From: Salvelinus alpinus
Taxonomy: Eukaryota; Chordata; Actinopteri; Salmoniformes; Salmonidae
Length of the DNA stretch: 64,000 bases
Reading direction: 5' to 3'
Assembly: GCF_045679555.1 (NCBI RefSeq)
Contig: NC_092087.1
Location: 23,809,367-23,873,366 of the forward strand
In this document: one piece after another, positions 11,542 to 20,600 of the stretch
Numbering within the stretch: the first letter of the stretch is position 1
Layout of the letters: every line of letters begins with the position of its first letter
Program-made: the position numbers and the translations under genes
Notes under the pieces: model-generated
Seen by the model: only the letters and a program-made list of their open reading frames with translations
What the model was told of the DNA's origin: nothing
The model's database searches: none

Positions 11542-14367
11542 CTATTTGAGGAAGCCTTTGTAGAGGAGATGGGAGTGACTGGTGTCTCTCTCATTCTCCA
11601 AACAGAAGAGCAGGTCCCTGAGGTTGACACGCGTGATGCGCTGGCGGATAAACTGTCTGGATGCTCCTGAACTACCACTACCAGAGGCAGAGGGACTGGA
11701 CCCTGAGCCCTGAGAGAGAGATGGGGGAGGGAGAGTGACAGTCAGAGAACAAAAGGGAGTTTGAGGCAGAAAGTGAGAAAGTGGCAGAGAGTTGAGGGGG
11801 AGTTTGAGGGCAAAAGACAAATAAAAAAGGAAACAGAGAATCTTGTGATTTGATTACATGAAGAAACAGCCCACAACCACACTTTGAGAGAAGGTGGAGA
11901 CCATGTTACCTCAGCTCCAGCTGCAGCGGCTGCAGCCTCCATTTTCCTCTTCTTCCTGGGGCCGATGGCTGCCAGCGCCGTCAGGTTAGCTTCCTTCTGT
12001 CTCAACTGAAACAGCTCCTGCTGCTGCATCTGGAGACAAACACATATACACGAGATAGGCCTACACAAACACACCCCTACTATGGACACTTCGGTGACAC
12101 ATATTTTGTCATGCCAAATTCTCATAACCCTATCCATCCCTCTTACCTCTTTGGCCTTCTGTTTCAACCGCAGCTGCTCAGGGTCTTCTTGACGAGAACG
12201 AGACTGAAAGGACACCCATCAGAAAACAGATCGGAATGTATTAACTGGGTCTCCAGAATAAAGTAATTAATGTCCACCCTCTAACCATTAGTGGCCCTAA
12301 AAGTCTAATATAATGGGAGTGATAGTGGAATGGGTCTGTGCTGAAACAGCTCCAGTACCTTTGCTGCCTTCATCAGAATCTCTCTCTCCTGCTCCTCTTT
12401 CCTTTGTTTCTCCATCTGATCCAGCTGCTCAAAGAACTTGATCTGGGCACGCATGTCGCTCGTCTGCTCGTACCGACTGTCCTCCTATCAACACATACAG
12501 TGGGGAGAACAAGTATTTGATACACTGCCGATTTTGCAGGTTTTCCTACTTACAAAGCATGTCGAGGTCTGTAATTTTTACCATAGGTACACTTCAACTG
12601 TGAGAGACGGAATCTAAAACAAAAATCCAGAAAATCACATTGTATGATTTTTAAGTAATTAATTTGAATTTTATTGCATGACATAAGTATTTGATACATC
12701 AGAAAAGCAGAACTTAATATTTGGTACAGAAACCTTTGTTTGCAATTACAGAGATCATACGTTTCCTGTAGTTCTTGACCAGGTTTGCACACACTGCAGC
12801 AGGGATTTTGGCCCACTCCTCCATACAGACTTTCTCCAGGTCCTTCAGGTTTCGGGGCTGTCGCTGGGCAATACGGACTTTCAGCTCCCTCCAAAGATTT
12901 TCTATTGGGTTCAGGTCTGGAGACTGGCTAGGCCACTCCAGGACCTTGAGATGCTTCTTACGGAGCCACTCCTTAGTTGCCCTGGCTGTGTGTTTCGGGT
13001 CGTTGTCATGCTGGAAGACCCAGCCACGACCCATCTTCAATGCTCTTACTGAGGGAAGGAGGTTGTTGGCCAAGATCTCGCGATACATGGCCCCATCCAT
13101 CCTCCCCTCAATACGGTGCAGTCGTCCTGTCCCCTTTGCAGAAAAGCATCCCCAAAGAATGATGTTTCCACCGCCATGCTTCACGGTTGGGATGGTGTTC
13201 TTGGGGTTGTACTCATCCTTCTTCTTCCTCCAAACACGGCGAGTGGAGTTTAGACCAAAAAGCTCTATTTTTGTCTCATCAGACCACGTGACCTTCTCCC
13301 ATTCCTCCTCTGGATCATCCAGATGGTCATTGGCAAACTTCAGACGGGCCTGGACATGCGCTGGCTTGAGCAGGGGGACCTTGCGTGCGCTGCAGGATTT
13401 TAATCCATGACGGCGTAGTGTGTTACTAATGGTTTTCTTTGAGACTGTGCTCCCAGCTCTCTTCAGGTCATTGACCAGGTCCTGCCGTGTAGTTCTGGGC
13501 TGATCCCTCACCTTCCTCATGATCATTGATGCCCCACGAGGTGAGATCTTGCATGGAGCCCCAGACCGAGGGTGATTGACCGTCATCTTGAACTTCTTCC
13601 ATTTTCTAATAATTGCGCCAACAGTTGTTGCCTTCTCACCAAGCTGATTGCCTATTGTCCTGTAGCCCATCCCAGCCTTGTGCAGGTCTACAATTTTATC
13701 CCTGATGTCCTTACACAGCTCTCTGGTCTTGGCCATTGTGGAGAGGTTGGAGTCTGTTTGATTAAGTGTGTGGACAGGTGTCTTTTTATACAGGTAACGA
13801 GTTCAAACAGGTACAGTTAATACAGGTAATGAGTGGAGAACAGGAGGGCTTCTTAAAGAAAAACGAACAGGTCTGTGAGAGCCGGAATTCTTACTGGTTG
13901 GTAGGTGATCAAATACTTATGTCATGCAATAAAATGCAAATTAATTACTTAAAAATCATACAATGTGATTTTCTGAATTTTTGTTTTAGATTCCGTCTCT
14001 CACAGTTGAAGTGTACCTATGATAAAAATTACAGACCTCTACATGCTTTATAAGTAGGAAAACCTGCAAAATCGGCAGTGTATCAAATACTTGTTCTCCC
14101 CACTGTACATTCATTCACCATAAAGTACCAGACCATAGGAACACATGCTAAAGATGCAAATATGCACAAAACTGTGCAGACCTTGAAGTTGATGTTCCTC
14201 TGCTGGGCCACCTCAGAGACTTTCTCCAACAGGTTCTGCAGCCTGGTCTGGGAGGCGTGGGACACGTAGTTCACTACCTCCGGCCCCAGATCACTCACAC
14301 CAAACTTCTTACCTGAGGAGGGGAAACACTTGCAGTCAGTGAAAGCTAAGCTCAAAGGTGCATGTTT

Positions 14368-14429
<62 letters not shown>

Positions 14430-14606
14430 GTCTCACCTATTTCCAGTATTCTTCTGGTCAGTGTGGAGGTATGGAGGAAGGCCTCGTCCTTACAGGACCG
14501 TGTCACCGCTCCCACCAGCTCGGAGTTGGTTGCCAGGATACGGGCACTCTCCTCAGACAGGTTAACCCCAGCCATAGATGCCACATCATTGATGTCATCG
14601 TCATCC
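11542..14606 (-). CDS. taf4: TAF4 exons 11-16 (histone fold and conserved C-terminus)
   Basis: Exon 11 is 14606-14437, exon 12 is 14312-14182, exon 13 is 12484-12359, exon 14 is 12203-12147, exon 15 is 12029-11910 and exon 16 is 11709-11542, which ends in TAG. Exons 11 and 12 encode the histone-fold region ([40 protein letters not shown]). Exons 13 and 14 encode a charged helix and [19 protein letters not shown]. Exon 15 encodes [13 protein letters not shown], a likely nuclear localisation signal. The intron between exons 11 and 12 is only 124 nt, about half of it CA repeat on the sense strand. The intron between exons 12 and 13 contains a near-complete Tc1 element whose end lies 11 bp from the exon 13 acceptor AG. 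Confidence 0.94.
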
Positions 14607-17600
14607 CTGGACACAAAAAAAACAGTCAGCCAGGCAACAGCTACAGAACTTTTCAATCTTTAATTTTAGTTGTGATAATTGTCCTCCTACTGGTTTGTGG
14701 ATGTGACATACATAGCTGACCTGAACGTGCCCCCAGCTTCCTTCAGCTTGTTCTTCTGAACTACAGTGGCCAGAGAGGGAGCACCAGGGGACAACTTAGA
14801 TCCAGTCAACACTCCAGGCTTCACCATAGGGACTGAAAGATAGACAGGAGTGAGAAAGAGATCAGACAGATATGATTTCTTGGTTTCTCTTTTTGTATCA
14901 CATGGTCTCCTCCCCCACTCACCTGTCTGTAGCTGTTTGAGCTGCACCTGTGGCTGTCCCATCATGATGTGACTGTGGGGGGGCGGACCTCTGAGGGTCA
15001 CCATGGGGGTCACCTGAAGAGGCCTTACCATTGCCCCCTGCTGCTGAGACTGGAGCACCTGATGGTTCAAGGTTAGGGGTCAATGAGGCAGTTGGAAAGA
15101 TGTAGGCGGGAAATCCTTTCATATACACTATATATACACAAAAGTATATGGACAACGCCTTCAAACAATTATTTCAGCCACACCCGTTGCTGACAGGTGT
15201 ATATAACCGAGCACACAGCCATGCAATCTCCATAGTCAACATTGGCAGTAGAATGGCCTTACTGAAGAGCTCAGTGACTTTCAATGTGGCACCATCATAG
15301 GATGCCACCTTTCCAACAAGTCAGTTGTCAAATTTCGGCCCGGCTCTAGCTGCCCTGGTCAACTGTAAGTGTTGTTATTGTAAAGTGGAAATGTCTAGGA
15401 GCAACAACGGCTCAGCCGCGAAGTGCTAAGCCACACAAGCTCACAGAACGAGACCGCCGAGTGCTGAAGCGCGTAAAAATCGTCTGTCCTTGGTTGCAAC
15501 ATTCACTACCAAGTTCCAAACTCCCTCTGGAAGCAACGTCAGCACAATAACTGTTCGACGGGAGCTTCATGAAATGGGTTTCCATGGCCAAGCAGCCGCA
15601 CACGAGCCTAAGATCACCATGCGCAATGCCAAGCTTCAGCTGGAGTGATGTAAAGCTCGCCGCGTTTGGACTCAGGAGCAGTGGAAACGCGTTCCCTGGA
15701 GTGATGAATCACGTTTCACCATCTGGCAGTCTGACGGACAAATCTGGGTTTGGCGGATGCCAGGAGAACGCTACCTGCCCCAATGCATAGTGCCAACTGT
15801 AAAGTTTGGTGGTGGAGGAATAATGGTTTGAGGCTCTTTTTCATGGCTCGGGCTAGGCCCCTTAGTTCCGGTGAAGGAAACTATTTTTTGTTTGTTGTAC
15901 TTTTTACCCCTTTTTCGTGATATCCAATTTGTAGTTACAGTCTTGTCCCATCGCTGCAACAACCCTACGAAGGTCGAGAGCCATGCGTCCTCCGAAACAC
16001 GACCCTGCCAAGCCGCACTGCTTCTTGACACACTGCTCACTTAACTCGGAAGCCAGCCGCACCAATGTGTTGGAAGAAACAATGTCCAGCTGGCGACCGA
16101 AGTCAGCTTGCAGGCGCCTGGCCCGCCACAAGAAGTCGCTAGAGCGCAATGGGACAAGGAAATCCCGGCCGGCCAAACCCTCCCCTAACCCGGACGACGC
16201 TGGGCCAATTGTGCATCGCCTAATGGGTTTCCCAGTCACGGCCGGCTGTGACACAGCCTGGGATCGAACCCGGGTCTGTAGTGACGCCTCAAGCACGGCT
16301 ATGCAGTGAAGGGAAATCTTAACGCTACAGCATACAATGACATTCTAGACAATTCTGTGCTTCCAACTTTGTGGCAAACAGTTTGGGGAAGGCCCTTTCC
16401 AGTTTCAGCATGATAATGTCCCCGTGCACAAAGCGAGGTCCATACAGAAATGGTTTGTCAAGATCGTTGTGGAACAACTTGACTGCCCTGCACAGAGCCC
16501 TGACCTCAACTCCATCGAACACCTTTCGGATGAATTGGAACGCCGACTGCGAACCAGGCCTAATCGCCCGACATCAGTTTCCGACCTCACTAATGCCCTT
16601 GTGGCTGAATGGAAGCAAGTCCCCACAGCAATGTTCCAACATTAGTGGAAAGCCTTCCCAGAAGAGTGGAGGCTGTTATAGCAACAAAGTGAGGCCCAAC
16701 TCCATATTATTGCCCATTATTTTGGAATGAGATGTTCAACGAGCAGGTGTCCACATACTTTTGTTCATGTAGTGTACTTCTAATACTAACGATTTTAATC
16801 GTTTAAGAGTAAACAATGAGATGTGATTATAATCTATCACTAATAATAGCAATATGGTGGTATAGTACCATTGGGGTAGTCAGCCCCTGTTTGCTGATGA
16901 GGTGTGGTCTGATGGTTGGGGCTACAGGGCGCAGGGCTGGGCTGTCCAGTACCACCATGGTGGGGGTGGTGGCAGAGGCCTGCTGCTGGAGTCCACTGTG
17001 CTGGATGAAGGCTGCTGAGTCTGGGGTGAGCTGCCGCAGGGCAGGAAGGCTCCTCTGGAGGACAGACAGAAAGGCAGATAATTTGATAATTTGGCAGAAT
17101 AGTTTGGTGGGTAAGCAAACTGGTGGGTGGGTGCTGAAGACTGGGTCATAACTCGGTTTTGTTAATTCAATGGTGCGTAGGAGGATTCCTTACCTTGAGG
17201 AAAGGCACGAGGTAAGGCTGAGGTGAGGAGTTGAGCTCTCTGTATAACCTGTTGGTGAAGTCCTCCACTTCAATCTTCCCTTCCTGTTGGAAATGAGAAC
17301 AGACCATCAGTTCCAAAGAAATATGCTAACTGTTAATCATCAGATTGCAATCCCTGTCTATTGTGATACTCTCAGCAGCTGACACCAACAGTCCTGATCT
17401 CTACCTGGATCCCATCAGTGGTGTGTGTGGTCTAGAGGTGGCACCACCCAGAGTAGTGTGGCGGAAAAAAATTCTGGGGCCTGTAGTTTTTTTTTCTGAT
17501 CTGGTAACCTAACCCGGTAAAACTCTAGACCTTATACGGTATAATGTGATTAATCTGTCATAAAAAGGTTTAATATGGGCTATGATGGGACCAGATGGGG

Positions 17601-20600
17601 CTATGATGGGACCAGTTTTTCTAAATCAAGTCACATGGTTTAAAAAAAAATCTCCTGGCCTTAGGGAGGATGAAAACTCTGTCAAACTGCATTAACCTTG
17701 TACTTGTTCATAACAACTATATTTTAAAGAAGGACTAGGGGGGTTTCCTATTCAGACACCTCTTAGAAAGCAACCTATTTGGACAATACAACACACAGGG
17801 CTGAGTTTGCTTTATGTAGGTTTGCATCGTGTAGTCCTGCCCTAAGCAACTGCAGGCCTAATTAAAGATGTATTCAGTCTGTCAGCTATTGTGTTTATTG
17901 ATTCATTCCAGTTAATAATTTTGGATTGAAAAAGTCTAGGTAAACTAGTCAGCCCAAGTTTTAATATACTGAACAAAAATATAAAAACGCAACATGCAAA
18001 AATGTCTACGATTTTACTGAGTTACAATTCATATAAGGAAATCAGTCAATTGAAATACATTCATTAGTCCCTAATCTATGGATTTCACATGACTGGGCAG
18101 GGGCGCAACCTACTGGGGAGCCAGGCCCAGCTAATCAGAATGAGTTTTTCCCCACAAAAGGGCTTTATTACAGACAGAAATACTCCTCAGTTTAATCAGC
18201 TGTCCAGGTGGCTGGCCTCAGATGATCCCGCAGGTGAAGAAGCCAGATGTGGAGGTCCTGGGCTGGCTGTTACACGTGGTCTGCGGCTGTGAGGCCGGTT
18301 TGACGTACTGCCAAGTTCTCTAAAACAACGTTGGAGGCAGCTTATGGTAGAGAAATTAACATTAAAATTATCTGGAAACAGCTCTGGTAGACATTACTGC
18401 AGTCAGCATGCCAATTGCACGCTCTCTCAAAACTTGAGACTGTAGCATTGTGATGTGTGACAAAACTGCAGATTTTTTGTTGTTGTCCCCTGCACAAGGT
18501 GCACCTGTGTAATGACAATGCTGTTTAATCATCTTCTTTATATGCCACACCTGTCAGGTGAATGGATTATCTTGGCAGGATAAATGCTCACTAACAGCCA
18601 TGTAAACAAATGTGTGCACAAAATTTGAGAGAAATAAGCTTTTTGGAACATTGGAACATTTCTGGGATCTTTTTTTTCACTTCATGAAACATATGACAAA
18701 CACTTTACATGTTGCGTTTATATTTTTGTTCAGTATATAAACCAAATTTGATCCGATTCACAATTTCTCACAAACAAAATGGGCTACAAATTCACAACGT
18801 TACCACTTTGTTTACCCTGGCCAGAGGGACAGGGCGCATAGTAGGCAGTTGCTGTTGTTAGTAGCCTAGAGTTGATCAGACTAAAAAATAGTATTGTTTC
18901 CATACAATACCGCATGTCAGATGGCTAATGTTTAGGTGTATAGGCTACTACATTTATGGATTTTTTTTACCTTTATTTAACTAGGCAAATCAGTTAAGAA
19001 CACATTTTTATTTACAATGATGGCCTAGGAACAGTGGGTTAACTGCCTTGTTCAGGGGCAGAACAGATTTTTACCTTGTCAGCTCGGGGATTCGATCTTG
19101 CAACCTTCCTGTTACTAGTCCAACGCTCTAACCACTAGACTACCTGCCGCCCCACAGAGTTTTTGCTTGTGTCTGTCGGGAGTGATTGCTAAATAAATAC
19201 TGGATAAGTTGAGATAACGCCTTAAGCTTTGTGCCCTGACCATGCAACCTGCAATTTACTTGAATCTGATTGGTCAAGACACGTTAAGAGCCTGAAGCAG
19301 CATTCCGATGTGAAGACCAGAGAAATTATGCACGAGTTGTCAACTCATGAGGCAAAACCGTCAAGAAAACAGCACTTAACACTTTGCATCAATATATTTT
19401 ATTAAACTAAATCAAAAGTGGTGTGACGCTGCCACACCTGATTGAAATGTGAGGTGGCAAATGCCGCCTCGACACATGTTTTCCGGCAGCCCTGGTGTGG
19501 TCACTCACCAGGAGATCTTTGACCAGGTCTTTAACGTTGGCGGCAGTCTCTGAGGACTGCTTCCCGCTGGACGCCAGCTTGATTAATGTAGACAGGAAGT
19601 TCTTGCATTTCTTCACATTCTCCATCGTCTCCTACAGCAAAACAAACAAGGGGCAGCCTTAGAAACAGAGTCAAGCTCCTTATTTCAGGAACCATCATGG
19701 TCTCTTGCTTCATCAAAAGCCATCATATCCTTCTATCATATCCTTCTAAATTTGCAGTATTTTTATTGTGTTTACCAGAGACCATCAAAGCACTAGAAAT
19801 ACAGCTATGGTCTAGCAAAGGAGCATTCCCTGAACAGAGGACCTAGCCCTGACCAATGGGGGTGGGTGGAACCTAGTTCCGCACCGTTGCCAAGGTGACA
19901 GTGGTCCCGGGTGATGCGGTGACGGTCCTCTGGGTGGCCCCTGGTAGCGCTGTCCCCATAGAAGTGCCTGCAGCAGCCCCTACCACAATCATGGGACTCT
20001 GGAGGGGAAATACACACACCATCCAGGTTGTTATATTCAATGCACCATAAGGTAGATCAAATGTATGACCAAAATAGTGAGCTTTGAGGAGACACCTCAT
20101 TAAAGGGGAGGAGAGCTATAGCATGGGGCTCCACACACATACTATCCAGCACTGGCCGACAGCAAACACTCTTCAGATCCCTTTAAGAGGACCCAGTGCA
20201 TACAAGACCTGACAGAACTGAAAAGGAGTCAGAAACTGTTGGCCCGGGACAAATCAGGCATTCACTGAAACCACTGGCTGTGATAATGAGTGTGTGAGAG
20301 CCTGCACTCATAGTAGATGCACAGAAAACACACATACACTAAACTGACACACCAGGAAAGCACTCTCACACACAAAAGGGGATTCAAGCTCAAAAGAGAT
20401 GCCTACGTTACAGAAGCTCCCCTCGAGAGAAATTTAAAAAGGCAAGTTTCACATGACTGGTGCTGTTTCTGGTGCTGTTTCTGCCTTCTGCTAAGGCCCT
20501 ACTGTATAATATAACCTACTGTGTGTATCCTACTACATCTCTCCTGCTCTGCTGTAGCCCCCCACTGCCTGTCCCCCACTGTACCTGTAGGACAGGAGGC

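Noticed and set aside
12775-13410. 211-codon plus-strand frame opposite the intact Tc1 transposase
   Set aside because: It is the antisense shadow of the transposase and has no domain of its own.
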